The notes beneath the pieces are model-generated. The model saw nothing but the letters and a program-made list of their open reading frames with translations. It was not told where the DNA came from and ran no database searches. A DNA stretch of 64,000 nt from positions 924,662 to 988,661 of the forward strand of contig PTEX01000094.1 of assembly GCA_003342815.1 (NCBI GenBank). Direction: 5' to 3'. The translations under genes were made by a program, and so were the position numbers. This stretch comes from Eudromia elegans. Taxonomy: Eukaryota; Chordata; Aves; Tinamiformes; Tinamidae. This document shows positions 12,367 through 25,044 of the stretch, one piece after another (position 1 is the stretch's first letter; every line of letters begins with the position of its first letter).

Positions 12367-14554
12367 TCCCTGAAGTGGTTTAAAGTACATCCATAGCATC
12401 ATTTCATGTGTTTTCTTTCTCTTTTTTTTAATACTTTTTTTTTTTTTTTTCGTAAAGCACAAAAACTAGGATCTTTATCTTTGAGGCACATGAGGAGTCA
12501 AGAGGAGACACAAGGCCAACAGCAAGATATGGCCTGAGTGGTATGGTGTGGGTATGAATAGTTTTCTCTGAAAGAGAAAACAACGTTATCAATGTGGACA
12601 TGAGATCGGGACACTTAGCCTCAGAAACAAGGATCATTCTGTTTTTTTGTTTTGTTTTGTTTATTAATGAGTAGTGTAGACCTTTGACAGGGCTACAAGA
12701 ACAGTGAGATGGGTGTCCAAGCCAGACAAAGGAACTGTCTGAATCCAGTTTTCTTTTGAATATGCCACAAGCACCTGGGATACTACTGTGGGCTTTGTTT
12801 ATTGACTCACCGAGGAAAGACATCTTGGAGCTAAGGGCGTTTTTATGATAATGTTGCCAACCTGATACATTTCTCAGAAAAGTTTTGTCTTTGGTGGAGT
12901 TTCAGTTTCCAGAATGAAGTGGAAAAGTAAGCTATATCACTTTTTTTTTTTTTTTTTCTTTTAATTACAGTAAGTCCGGCCTGCAGCATAGCAAATTATT
13001 AAAAAGGCACCTCTTCACGTTGTTTTGTCAAAGGTCTTTACAAGGTGCTGTGGCAGAATCCTGAAGGATTCTGAGGGCAGAGGCTGAGGATATTGTCTCA
13101 GGAAACTACAGAGAGAGAGAAAAAGAAAGGGAATGGCCCTGAGAATAATGAGCACCAATAATGAAGCTAAATAGGCAGAAAGCAGAACTGTGAGATAAGA
13201 GATAAGATAAGCAGGAGGGCATGACATTGTGGGAGGAAAGGACAGGAGGCTTGCATTAAATCACTCTGTTAGAAGGGCAAGGGCGTGCAGAGCTAGTGCA
13301 CTATGAGATTTGGGGCATCTTTACTTTGTTCACGGTTCTGCTCTCATACAGTCTTGAACAAGACAAGTCATCTGTCTATTCCTTTTGCCTGCTTTCTGCC
13401 CTTGATTTTCAATTTCTATTTATATTGCAAGTTTTTGAGAATAGGGGCTGCTTATTGCTCTGTGTTTTTACATTTAGTTCCAGGTCAGGTTTCAGGCTTT
13501 CAAGTACTGCTGGGTATATACAAATTATGTGCAGCTATGTACAAGTGATGACATGAACAGACATATTTGATATGTAAATACTGTCTGGCTTAAATCCCTG
13601 GATGCAATAACACTCTCCTAGTTTTCTCTGTCCAACAGGTTGTTGTCTGATCTGAATTAGCTGACAAGGTGCTGTCTATACTTAATAGTTGAGGGGAATA
13701 TCTTCCACATAAAAATTACAAACCATCAGACGCTTGTCTTAAGACCAGATAAAATGGTTTCAGGAAGTCTGGTTCTCTGTGCGGCTGATGGAAAGGCTTT
13801 TTAAGAAAGTGCCATAGACTAAAAGCCTGATTTTCAGACGTTTATAGTGAAAATGAAGGAATCGCACGATGCACGTGGTGCTAATTTGGTATGTTTTTAT
13901 TATCACCTTTGGAGTATTCACTGGTTAAAGAGTCTGATTTGTGGGTCCTTAAGCTGGTATGCCACTAAACATACAAGCTGTTTCTTTGCTGGCATTAGGC
14001 TAGTTTTCTCTTTGTCAGCTGTATAGCTAGGACTTTCAAAAGACAGTATTTCCATAACTATTTTGCTACCAAATTTTACTTTGGATTTTTCTTTCTTATC
14101 AAGATATTTCCAGTTGAGAGTTTTTTGCTTGTTTGCTTGCTTGTTTCTTTTTTGGCTATTTCATTGATAGCGATAGATGCTATGTAGGAAGAAAGATGAT
14201 TATTCCCCCCTGCCCACATTAATTCTTGGAAAACTAGTAATCTGAAATATAAAGGTAGTCCATATGTTGCAGATAGATTTTAAATTTTCAGATCTCTCAT
14301 CATCCAAAAAAATCTGTACCAAAACAGTGAGACAAAAAGGTGCCCTTGGTTTCTAGTACTGCTATTGCACTCTCCCACAAAGGAGGGACCTTGGACCATG
14401 ATACAACATCAGACAGGAGCTGGGAAACTCCTTAGAGGACAGATGAATGTAGCTGTATGCACTGTTAGAAACAACAGGTATAACTAGCTGCTCCTGTCTC
14501 AACTATGTCTATGCTAGTCAGCTCAGGCGCTAATAGCAGTGATGGGAAGATAGC

Positions 14555-14827
14555 TCAGAGCTTGTGCATGCTCTCGATAGCCTTGCTGGGATCTCTCAGA
14601 TGCTTAGGGAAACTCAGATGCTCTGTCTTGCTCGGATGCTCAGGGAAGTATCTAAGCAACTGGTTGGCACCATACTTCCAAAACAACACTCCAAATATTA
14701 ATGAGCCCAAAATCAGGCTGTGAATATCCTTTGCTGCTGTCGCACCTCTGTGAGCTGCATTTGCAAGTAGTCCAGGTCCCATCAAGCAATTGCTCAGCTC
14801 ATTGATGGGGCACAAGTTCCACTTCAT
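14555..14827 (-). other. Unidentified 90-codon ORF, one hydrophobic segment
   Basis: I do not recognise this frame. It starts at an ATG (MKWNLCPINELSN). It contains AAHRGATAAKD followed by a hydrophobic run of about 16 residues (IHSLILGSLIFGVLFW) that could span a membrane, then a proline- and lysine-rich tail. The tail repeats a short motif (FPEHPSK, then FPKHLRDPSK), which reflects a roughly 45-bp imperfect DNA repeat in 14586-14650. The base composition is richer in GC than the flanks. It could be part of an unrecognised old repeat, a decayed pseudogene or chance; coding status is unproven. Confidence 0.2.
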
Positions 14828-15304
14828 CTCCCTTCCCTCTTCTCTCCCTCAGCAATGTGCAGAAAAAACAGATGTTAGGAGAGTTGGTTATGTTGCTTTG
14901 CACCAGTTGAGAACTCCCGTATCCCATGGTGAATTATATCAGCCATTCATTAATCTCTGAACAGAGTAAAGTGACAAAAAGAGAAAGAAGGATTTTAATG
15001 TATGGTAGTACTGTCATGCTGTCATGCTGAAATGCTTGAGGTGGAGCAGCTAATGAACCCAAGGCTCGTCTCAGTGATATGAGGGTCTATATGATTATAT
15101 AAGGGTGAAACAAAAGTCTGCAGAAGAGCCAGACAGTGACTCTCATAGACAGGAATAGAAGTAGGTAAAGACTTTAGGATTTTAATAGAAATGTTCTACA
15201 GTTCTGGTTTTCTTTCTCTATCTGGTTCTGAGTAGTTTTCAGCTTTGTCAAGGCTGGTGAATTGGTCATTTAATCCCAATTTCACTCTGTATCATTTCCT
15301 TTAG

Positions 15305-15391
15305 CTCTCTCTTTTCCTCCTTCTTTCTTCTTTCTCCTTTCCTTCCTTTTTCCCTTCTTCCTTCCTTTCCTTCTCCATCCCTCTCTCTCTC
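15305..15391 (+). repeat. 87-nt polypyrimidine tract
   Basis: This tract is C/T only except for a single A at 15377. It is made of CTTT, CCTT and finally CT repeats. Mirror-like homopurine-homopyrimidine DNA of this length can adopt triplex (H-DNA) form, which is a general property and not shown here. Confidence 0.95.
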
Positions 15392-16459
15392 AGAGGGAAC
15401 ACTTGGAGGAACAAGGAACATCAGAGGTCAAAACCAAGGTTAAAGTAGACGAAAAATGGGAAAGGGAACCTAACCAGACAAAGTTTTCAGGTAAACTTTT
15501 ACTCATACTGTCTAGTAGAGTTGAGGTTACATCATGAATTGGTATATTTTTATTTATTTCTATACAGATAGTTCACAGAAAATACTATTACTGTATATGA
15601 AATACACTAGGGATATTTTACTGATAATTGTTTTTCCTTCCATTTTTTTTTTTTTTTCTGTCCCTAACTCCTAGAGTGATTGAAACTCTCTTACCAGCTA
15701 TCTGGTAGCTTAATTTACTGTAATTTAGTTCTGCATTGCTTTTGAAGGCTTAATTACTTTCTAATTATTTTTGGCTGTGGGAGGAAGCCAGGTGAAGGCA
15801 GAAGAATGAACTGCTATAAATTATTTGTAATCTAGTAGAGTTACAGTTTCAGTCCAAACTCAAGGTCTCTTTTTCTTTAATATTACATGTAGAGAGATAA
15901 TACAAATTGACAAGGGAGATGAGGAAGTAAAATAGTATTATTATTAACCTGTTTGTTTTAGGTAGAAGTACAGGGGCGATTAAAATTTGATCAATTTACC
16001 ATCTGTCAAAAAGCAAATCTCTTTTTGAAATGGATATTCCAGTTCACTCTGCCAACTCCCAAAAGATTCACCTCTCTGTACTTTGGCTTTTGTTGCTTTT
16101 GTTTTTGTTTTATATATAAGCAACGGCTCTTTTGTTGCAGTTGAACCATCTCATTCATGAGTAAAATGAAAAATAGATGGGAAAAACTGTCCACTACAAC
16201 ATCAAACTTCAGTATCCCATAAGAAGTATAGTATTCTTGAATTCCATTTCTTTTTCAAATCCTACAGTGGGTTTTGTGAAGTTTCTTATCGTATGCCAAT
16301 ATTTTCCACATAATATCTCTTGAAAACTCAAGCATCTAATGATATCACATTTGTTCTGCAGCTGCCACTCCAAAGCAATATAGGTTTTGGGATCTATCTG
16401 CCCATCCTATTTCCTTCAAAGTGCTTCAGATATATTTTGCAGAATTCGATGGCAAGTCT

Positions 16460-16915
16460 CTATCCTTATATCTATCCTGTTGAACAACTTCATCAATGAC
16501 CTGCAGGAGAATATGGAGTGCATCCCTGTTACATTTAATGATGACACCAATCTGGGAGGAACAGCTGATTCACTCAAGAGATGAACTGTCATTCAGAGGG
16601 GCATAAATAAGGTAGAGGAATGGGCCAACAAGAATTTTATGAAATTTGAGGTTAAGGGTAAAGTTGTATGCCTGAAAAGGGGAAAAAACCCTGGCAACAA
16701 CACAAGGCTGATAGGCTGGGGAGCAACTCTGCAGAAGATGCCCTGAGATTCCTGAGGGATAGTGATCTGACCATGAGTCCGTGGTATGCCCTGGCAACAA
16801 AGACCTATACCTTCTTGGACTGTAACAGCAAGACCACCTGTTGGTGGCACTTTTTAGGCAATGGGGATGGATTATCCCCCTCCTCTCAGCTCTTGACAGA
16901 CCACCCCTAAATACC
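16460..16915 (+). mobile_element. Ancient CR1 LINE fragment
   Basis: Several CR1 RT landmarks remain in order. LNNFINDLQENMECIP corresponds to the end of motif B, FNDDTNLGGTADS to motif C with the usual alanine changed to asparagine, and MKFEVK to motif D. Near 16865 a decayed 'attatccccctcctctcagctc' block matches the [10 protein letters not shown] region. Between these, the sequence is heavily altered. Neither the 5' part nor the 3' tail is recognisable, so the limits are approximate. Confidence 0.75.
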
Positions 16916-19900
16916 ATGCCCAGTAACTTTAATGACTCCAAACAGTCCAACTATAACATTTCATCCAGTAAAATGTGTAATAATTAGTTTCAGTGCTGTG
17001 TAGTGTCTCACACACACATGTATTTATATACATGGATATATAAGTTTATGAGCATGTATATAAATATATATAGAAATATGACATAATGCATTAAGCTTAA
17101 AAAAGACAGGTTCATCCATATTTCTTTTTTAGTTTGAAACAGCAAAAATATTAAAAATATTTATGTGATAAGTGAAAGCAAATTTTAGGGTCTGCATGCA
17201 CGCACGCACACACACTCTAACATTATGGAGCCTGACTCATTCACAATTCAAGAAGCCAAAAAAAAAAAAAAAAAATTAAGAAAAATGTTAATACTTCAGG
17301 TATTGGGCTCCAGGCCAGTGATACAGATTGCAAAAAAAAAAAGAGCTGCTGGCCCAGCATTACTATCTTTGCCAGCTTTGACATATTGGGTGACAGCATA
17401 ATACATTTAGCCCTAATCTAACACATAACCCCATTGTAATTAAAATCTAGCACATTTTGCACAAGGTCACATTTAGTTTTATTGACCACTGTGATTCTGG
17501 AAGAAGATTTATGAAGATGGCTTGAAATGCCTCAAGTGCTAAAGCAAATAGATGTAAAATATTTCCCACTTGAAAATCAGCTGAGTAATTGTCCTTTTCT
17601 TTTGTGATTTCTGTAGAAATCCTTCTTTGTCTGGTAACTGCGGTATACGAGTCGGTGCCATTATCACTAAGCCTTAGGATTTTGAAAAGTCAACTTTAGA
17701 GCAAAGCTGTAACAGTGTATTAGGATATATATTTTTTCAAACATTACTGAATTTTGTGTGTACTCTAATAGGTTGAAGACAGAAACACAAAGCAATTATT
17801 CTTCAGGCTTCTGATATTCTCTGTGACTGAGTGAGGATATGAACTAGCATTATTTTGCTATTCTTAATGCAGATGGAGTGGGTTTGCTGTGAGACGGTTT
17901 GTGCCACTCACATCTAAGCGAAGATGGAAATTGAGTAATGCTAACACTGTCTTTGTGCAAGACTAATATTCATTTGAAGACTGCAAGTATATTTAAAAAA
18001 GCTTGGATCCTTATTTAAAAATAAGCTTTATATTACTATGTAGAGGTTTGCAAAGCTGAAAGAAGCAAAGTGGCAGGATTAAATATCCTCCTATTTTATA
18101 TTTCGCATTTTTCTATGACATAGGTTTGAGTAGCCTCCAGGCTCCTCTGCCTCTTTGAACGTGCTTCAGCTGATAGAAATTACTCAAATGTACAGATAGT
18201 TTTGGTCATTTTCTTTTTTCCTGTGGTCACAACCTCATCAACAGAAAAGAAAGAAAAAGCAGTGGTTAATTTTTGAGCAACTAGGAGAAAAGTCCCTTGA
18301 ATATATTAATATTCTAATTATAACTGCTAGTGTTGAATTTTCATGAAAAATATAATTGCTTTTTTTTTTCGGTATAAACGTATTCAAAGGCAAAATATTC
18401 TTCAACCAAGTTTGTCTGACTTAAATCACTAATCATGGATTGCAGTTTGAAATGATATCATTGGGTCAAAATGTCAAAAATTCTACCTGTTAGTGTTTGT
18501 AGGCATTAGAGATGTTTTCTAAGTTGTTCAGTGGGCCTTTAAGCCTTTATTGTAGTCAGTCAAACTCTAGAAAATTTGGGCAGTGGACCCTAATGTGGAC
18601 CTTTAGCTCATCTAAGTATCTGTTTAGACTCCTGTGATTGCACACAACAGGGTTTAGACTGACTGTTCATTTCTGCTGCCTAAAACTAGATGTCTAGCAT
18701 CATTTTTCTAAAGGATGATATTCTACTTGGCTTCCTCATCCTCCTTTTTCCTTTTTCCTGTATGTCAAACCAATATAATCTTATATGTATTTCCTCTAAT
18801 GACACAAGTATTTTAACCAAATTAATTGGGTCCTGGATTGCCACTGAATTCTGAAGGCATCCTAGGCTCTTGGTTTGTATGTAAATATCTACACATAACT
18901 ACCCAATTTAAATTTCCCTAATGTCAAACTGAATGCCACCTTGGGTGTTAGATGAGCTGCAGGAAATGCCAGAGGTATGTTCAGCACCAAAGCAAATGTC
19001 AGGTCTGACCTGAGATGTGAAGGCATGGTTTTCTTCATGAGAACTTCAACTGAGCTTATGCACAACACAGCACATTATGCAAAAGGAAGCAAAGACTGTG
19101 AAAAGACTGGAGACAATTCGTGATTATGAAACAATGATCTTAGTTATTTTATTTTAATATTTTTATTTTCACTTAAGGGAATGAATTTTAACATGACTGA
19201 GCCCGGAATGTATTCAGTGTACAGAAGACTGTACCATGACTGGTGGCCACATTCCAAAGTGTCTGTAATATAGGACCCATATAGATGGTCTAATGTTAGT
19301 CATTGAAGATATACGAAGATGAGTGGTTGCAGGAAAAGCACTATCATAATACCGGACGGTAGGGAGGAAACAATAGCCAGCATTAATCAAGCATTTGGTG
19401 CTGTTTAAAAGCAGAGACAAATGGGGAATTCTGCTAAGAGAATTATAGGCATTGTCAAAACACTAACAGTCCAGTCACGCTTCAGGTAAAAGAGCAGCAG
19501 AGCAATCACTAGTAGGACAAAAGAACCTATAGAAAGCTAAAATAATAACATAGGGCTTGGAAACAATGCAAAGGTGGCTGCAAGTTAAACTCTGCACTGA
19601 GTTCCATTTAAATCTCCAGGGAAGACCGGCTAGTTTAAGTAGCTAAATTTCCTGGGCTAAACATAAAGCAATTTATATTGCTATATAGAAATAATAGGCT
19701 TCTCTGGAGGGCAATATAAATGCCCAAATTATTTCTTCTTATGAATCGTTCCCTGAAGAAACTTTATTAACTATATTGTAACCATACAATCCTGCAGTAT
19801 GGTATTGCCATTGTTATAAACCTAGTACTGAGTTTGCAAGGTCTCAAGACTGAGACCTGTTGGATGTCCTCTGCCTGCAGCTTTATTAGGTTTAGAGGGG

Positions 19901-19977
19901 ACAGCAATTTTTCTAATTGACAAGTTGCCAATGGCTATTAGTTTTACCTGTTTTTTTTTTTTTAACTTTTGTGTGAT
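16916..19977. other. Unique AT-rich DNA without a gene
   Basis: Only A/T homopolymers and short TA-rich runs are seen. A T-run and 'aacttttgtgtga' directly precede the CR1 that starts at about 19978. Confidence 0.6.
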
Positions 19978-21087
19978 ACCATCACCTCTGTCCCTGGGAA
20001 GGTAATGGAGCAGGTCATCCTGACTGCTGTTTCCAGGCACATGAAGGAGAAGAAGGTGCTCAGGAGTAGCCAGCATGGGTTCACCAAGGGGAGATCATGC
20101 TTGACTAACCTGATAGCCTTCTATGATGGGGTGACTAGATGGATAGATGAGGGCAGAGCGGTGGATGTGATCTATCTGGACTTCAGTAAGGCTTTTGACA
20201 CCGTCCCTCACGGCATCCTCCTGGGCAAGCTCCAGAAGAGTGGGTTAGATGAGTGGACAGTGAGGTGGATTAGGAACTGGCTAAATGACAGGGCCCAGAG
20301 AGTAGTAATCAGCGGTGCCGAGTCCAGCTGGAGGCCTGTGGTTAGTGGTGTCCCCCAGGGGTCAGTCCTTGGTCCGGTCCTGTTCAATTTATTCATTAAC
20401 GACCTAGATGAAGGGATGGAGTGCTCCCTCAGCAAGTTTGCTGATGATACTAAGCTGGGAGGAATAGCTGACAGCCCTGAGGGCTGCGCTGCCATCCAGA
20501 GGGACCTGGACAGGCTGGACAGCTGGGCGGCGAGTAACCTCATGAAGTTCAACAAGGGCAAGTGTAGGGTCCTGCACCTGGGGAGGAATAACCCTAGACA
20601 TGCCTACAGGCTGGGGACCGACCTCCTGGAGAGCAGCCCCGCAGAGAGGGACCTGGGCGTCATGGTGGACGACAAGTTGACCATGAGGCAGCAGTGTGCC
20701 CTCGTGGCCAAGAAGGCCAATGGGATCTTGGGGTGCATTAAGCAGAGCGTCTCCAGCAGGTCGAGGGAGGTGATTCTGCCCCTCTACTCAGCCCTGGTGA
20801 GGCCGCACCTCGAGTACTGTGTGCAGTTCTGGGCTCCCCAGTGCAGGAGGGATGTGGAGCTGCTAGAGAGAGTCCAGCGCAGGGCCACAAAGATGATTAG
20901 GGGCCTGGAACATCTGCCCTATGAGGAAAGGCTGAGAGAGCTGGGCCTCTTCAGCCTGGAGAAGAGAAGACTGAGAGGGGATCTGATCAATGTATATAAA
21001 TATCTCAAGAAAGGGAGTGAGGAGGAGGGGGCTAGCCTCTTCTCAGTGGTGGCCAGTGATAGAACTAGAGGAAATGGCCAAAAATAG
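19969..21087 (+). pseudogene. CR1 ORF2 reverse transcriptase fragment, 372 codons
   Basis: This is the C-terminal two-thirds of the CR1 RT plus part of the C-terminal domain. The nominal ATG lies in flanking DNA; CR1 similarity starts at residue 6. Motif A is at residues 70-77 (D71), motif B at 127-147 ([10 protein letters not shown] and following), motif C at 156-160 (KFADD, D159 and D160 kept) and motif D near 191-203 ([13 protein letters not shown]). [14 protein letters not shown] follows at about 270-283. The frame stops at 21085-21087 (TAG after NGQK), whereas the related copy at 26272-26589 reads on through [13 protein letters not shown]. In frame after the stop the DNA still encodes [10 protein letters not shown], so this is one premature stop in an otherwise open 3' half. 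The N-terminal endonuclease and early RT motifs are missing by 5' truncation. This makes an inactive fragment, not a gene. Confidence 0.93.
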
Positions 21088-21330
21088 AGGCACCAAAAGT
21101 TCCACAGGAACTTGAGGAAGAATTTCTTAACGGTGAGGGTGACAGAGCACTGGAACAGGCTGCCCAGAGAGGTGGTGGAGTCTCCTTCTCTGGAGATCTT
21201 CAAAACCCGCCTGGACATCACCCTGTGCCACATGCTCTAGGGGACCCTGCGTGTGCAGGGGGGTTGGACTAGATGACCTCTACAGGTCCCTTCCAACCCT
21301 AGCCATTCTATGATTCTATGATTCTATGAT
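19978..21330 (+). mobile_element. CR1 LINE, best-preserved copy in the window
   Basis: This 5'-truncated CR1 begins inside the ORF2 RT domain (SVPGKVMEQ) and runs to a clean tail of three ATTCTATG-type units at 21304-21330. The RT and C-terminal coding part is open for more than 1.1 kb. The 3' end 'ggttggactagatgacctctacaggtccc..ccaaccctagccattc' is canonical. Its base composition is clearly higher in GC than the flanks and many CpGs remain. Together with the long open frame, this suggests a fairly recent insertion compared with the other CR1s here. No endonuclease domain, ORF1 or promoter is present, so it cannot move on its own. Confidence 0.97.
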
Positions 21331-21784
21331 ACAACTATAGTTTCCTAGATAAAAAAAAGTATCAGGCAATTATTATACACAGAATGAGATTTTTATGACC
21401 TTAGCACAATCATGTGGTATAGAGAAGAGACAGGGCATGGGTTTGTCACTGGAAGCCCAATGGCTATAAAAACCTCACACGTGTTGAACTAAAGGAATGC
21501 TCCAGACTGGGGCTGGACTAATTTTATGAACGGAAAAGACCACAAAGTAGTAGGAGTGGTATCTAATATACATAAAAGGTACCATATGTGGTAAATTTGG
21601 ATGCAATGCGGAGCTGCAGACAAATGGAGAAAGAAGAAAGACAAGAAAGACTTGTCATAATATCTTCATCACCCACACCAGAAAGAACTCACCACCTTAT
21701 AGCACAGGAGCCTCAGAAGGGTGAGCCTAACACCATGAAAAAGGGATAGAAAATAAAAAGTGTGTGTGTTTTTCTTTCTGTAAA

Positions 21785-21824
21785 AATCTGTACTAATGAT
21801 GCAATCGTTACATTAATACAGATT
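21785..21824. repeat. Hairpin: 14-bp arms, 12-nt loop
   Basis: The arms 21785-21798 and 21811-21824 are reverse complements with one mismatch, around a 12-nt loop. It is a short inverted repeat of unknown role. It is smaller than a typical microRNA precursor. Confidence 0.8.
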
Positions 21825-23763
21825 ACTACGAGATTATTAGTTTCTTAAGATTTCAATTATTCTATTAATATATTCTTGGCTTTAGTATATAGAAGTTGTG
21901 CTTTCTTTTTGTCCACAAGACACTTTTTGAGTATAAAAATACATAAGCCTGATAGCAGATATTTCTGAACTTAACATAAATTTTATACTTAATTTTCAAT
22001 GATGTCCTAAGTTTCTTGATGTTGAAAAAGGTGATTTTTGATTTGGTATATATTTTCAGTTTCATATGAACAGTAAGAATTCCCTTTCATGTGACATGTT
22101 GAAAATTTGAAATGTGTTTTCTGCTCCATAATTAAACTAAATCAAAATCTTGTGAAAAAAAAAAATCACACTACAAATATCATCTTGTTATGGGCAAACT
22201 TTATTCAGTGCTGGAAAAAAACTCAGATCCTCATGTTCTGTCTAGTACTTCATTACGCCACTAATTCTAGCTGCATATCTGGTCGGTTCCTGAGTATGTG
22301 AGCACGTGTACAGGTTTGTTTTTTGCCAGTTGCAGTCATATATATGGACAGAAAGCAATGTTTTTTACCTCCGATTTCTCACTGGAAGAGATGGAGATAA
22401 TTCATAACTCTAGTCCTTTCAGATCTGAGCTGATCTTCACGAGACAAATCAGTCAATTGCAGCTCCCTGGGTGTGGACTTGTCCAGATTCAGTGATACAC
22501 GATACTTGACAACAATATCCTCTGGACTACAGGCTTTCTTTGTTGTTGGAACTGCAAAAGTCAGCAGTTATTCACTGAACTTGAAGCAGAGAAGAAAGAA
22601 CATAGATTATCTATTTACTGTTTGGTATAGATAACACTGAAGTGCAAAATAGGCAAAAAAGAAAAAAAGAAAAAAGTTCATGTCTCTGGTATGCAATAAG
22701 CTAGGAAACAAAATCTTAGTTTTTTAAAATTATTTTTATTTTTATTTATTTTTTATTTTGACCACAGATCTCCTCTTTGAAATCAGGAATGTCAGGAATT
22801 TTTGGAAATGCTAGTTTTCAAAATTGTACAGTGAATTCCTGTTCGTTCCAATACACTATTGTCCATGTAGCAAGTCTATAATGTCTGCTGACATAATCTC
22901 CAGTACTGTTTGATAGAAGTTTTAGAAACAAGGCAAAGGGTTGTACAGACATGGAGATAGAGCTTTTGCACTATGACAGAACTTAAACACTGCTATAACT
23001 ATTTTGGAGGGACTTTACCTTGCTATTATCTTCACATCATCATTAAGACTATAACATTGCAGAACAGTTCAGAATTTGTTTTTCATCATATTTAGTATAT
23101 CCACTTTTTCCATCCAGTCCTGTGTAAGTACCAAGGAATGGCTGGCAGAAAAAGGGCTAAAATCACACCAGTGTGTGTTCCTTGCCTCACTTGAGAATTG
23201 AGTTACCAAAATTTGAGGGGTTTACTTTAAGAGGATTTTGAATATTTTCTTTGCTATGGGGTAGTCTGAAGTCTTTGGCAGTCTTGCACATATGAAAAAG
23301 TGAAAATTAAGTTTCAGGTTCATTCAATTTTTAAGCATTACCACAAACACTAAAACAGAGTCTAGATGTTTCCAGTTGGCCCAAATATCAATAGAGAGAG
23401 AAGGTTGGCTTTACAGAGATCTGAGATAGATATTCTTGTCACAGCATACTTCACTTTCTGTTTACTGTGAGCAAGGTTTAAGATATCTCCCAAGAAAGAC
23501 AGCTCCTATAAAAACTAGTGTTGCATAAAATGAAGATAGACCTTAGGTTGGTTAACAAGTTAGGTTTGGGTAAATTGTAGGCATCAGCAACATTCACTAT
23601 GGTGGATAAAGTGGCTATGTAACTGTAGAGGTTTAAGTTTTGGAAATGTGTACAAACTAAAGGAAAGTGTGGCTTCCCAAGGGATTGACTGAATAGCTCC
23701 TGACATGAGTGAACTCCATGTTTATTTGAGACTGATGCAATAAAGTTTTCTTCAGCCTGAAAA

Positions 23764-23805
23764 GCTTATGATTAGCTAAGTGTGCTGCTTACTTAGCTAA
23801 TAAGC
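23764..23805. repeat. Hairpin: 10+5 bp arms, 9-nt loop
   Basis: A perfect 10-bp inverted repeat (23772-23781 with 23791-23800) encloses a 9-nt loop. It is extended by a second 5-bp pair (23764-23768 with 23801-23805) after a 3-nt bulge. The role is unknown. Confidence 0.85.
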
Positions 23806-25044
23806 TCTGGGGGATTCTGCACCTTGATACTGTGGTTAAATTGTGTTTTGATCTATGCTGATTCGCATTCTATCAGTTGAGAGCACAGATAAATCCTTCA
23901 GGCCACTATGAGGCTCAGCTATTAGGAATTCTGGAAACTGGACTTGGATGTTTATGAAGGTATATTCAAGAATGTTGTTTACACCTGTCCTGTTACTACT
24001 TGCTTATTTTGGGAAAAAGTACTAATATTCAGTTCATTTTCATGCCATTCAGGAAACAAACCAGTAGAAGAAAGCACTTACATTAAGAACATGAAAACTG
24101 AGGTCTTATTTCTCAGAAGAGCTTTCATTAATCATTTCCCTCTATTTTTAAAAGACATCAGATATGTATTGAATAAGAGATTTATTATAACTTGAATAAC
24201 ATAATCTGGTTTCTTCATGACCTTACCACAGACTGTGTTACAAGGGCTCTAGATAAGTGAACAATGATCTATGAATGTATTCTGTACTGCAGCTGAGATT
24301 TCCTAGACTAATGATTAATGCTGCATTCAGGCTGTCTGCTGTATATCATCTACTATGGCATGACTACTATATTCTGAAGTCCAGAACAATGTTGTAAATG
24401 TACAATTACAGCAGTGCTTGTTATGATAGAACTGAAGGGAGTTACTAGCTGTAATTAATTATCATTTACTTTGATAGAGTTGCCACCTAGTTAAAACAGT
24501 AGGAAAGTAGTAGTCTAGGACCCCAAACTGAAACAGCCTATCCAAACATTAGATTAAGCCACCACCTATCAATCATGAACAGAATTTAAAAAGCTAGATT
24601 GAAAATGCTCCTGAATTACCAGGATTAATATTTATATCTCAACCCAGAGCAAATATCAGGTGTTTGAGTTTCCTGAATCCTGTCTCCTTTGCACAGTCAA
24701 AACCACAACTCTGTCAAAGCTGAAACAAAAATCAGAAATGTGTTTTCTTCTGATTTTGTAGAAAAGTTCTCCAAGATGTAGTACATATTGCATCAGGGAT
24801 GCAACGAGGAAGGCCAAAGCCAGTTTGGAATTAGAGTTCGAGAGAGATGTCAGGGACAATAGGAAAGACCTCTACCAATATATCAGCTGCAGAGGAAGAT
24901 GAGGGAAAATATTAGTCTGCTGCTGGATGGGGAGGGTGCCTTGGTGATGGAGGATGCGGAGAAGGCAGAGTTACTAAATGCCTTCTTTGCCTCAATCTTC
25001 ACTGCTTAGGCTGGTCCCTACAAACTACAGAGGCCAGATTTAAG

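Larger units (their letters stand above)
12367..16459. other. Unique DNA; pyrimidine tract and one odd ORF
   Basis: No known gene is seen. The stretch contains several short A/T homopolymers, a 90-codon minus-strand frame with a hydrophobic segment (14555-14827, listed separately) and an 87-nt polypyrimidine tract (15305-15391). The minus-strand frame at 12428-12823 (131 codons) ends in a poly-lysine stretch encoded by a homopolymer and resembles nothing I know. Confidence 0.5.
21331..24789. other. Unique AT-rich DNA without a gene
   Basis: No exon or known repeat is recognised. Two compact hairpins occur (21785-21824 and 23764-23805, listed separately). The remaining frames are short and AT-rich. 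Confidence 0.55.

Noticed and set aside
14555-14827. Resemblance of the ORF to interferon-induced transmembrane (IFITM) proteins
   Set aside because: Only a loose GAxxAAKxxxSLILG similarity; the conserved cysteines and the first membrane segment are absent, so no name was given.
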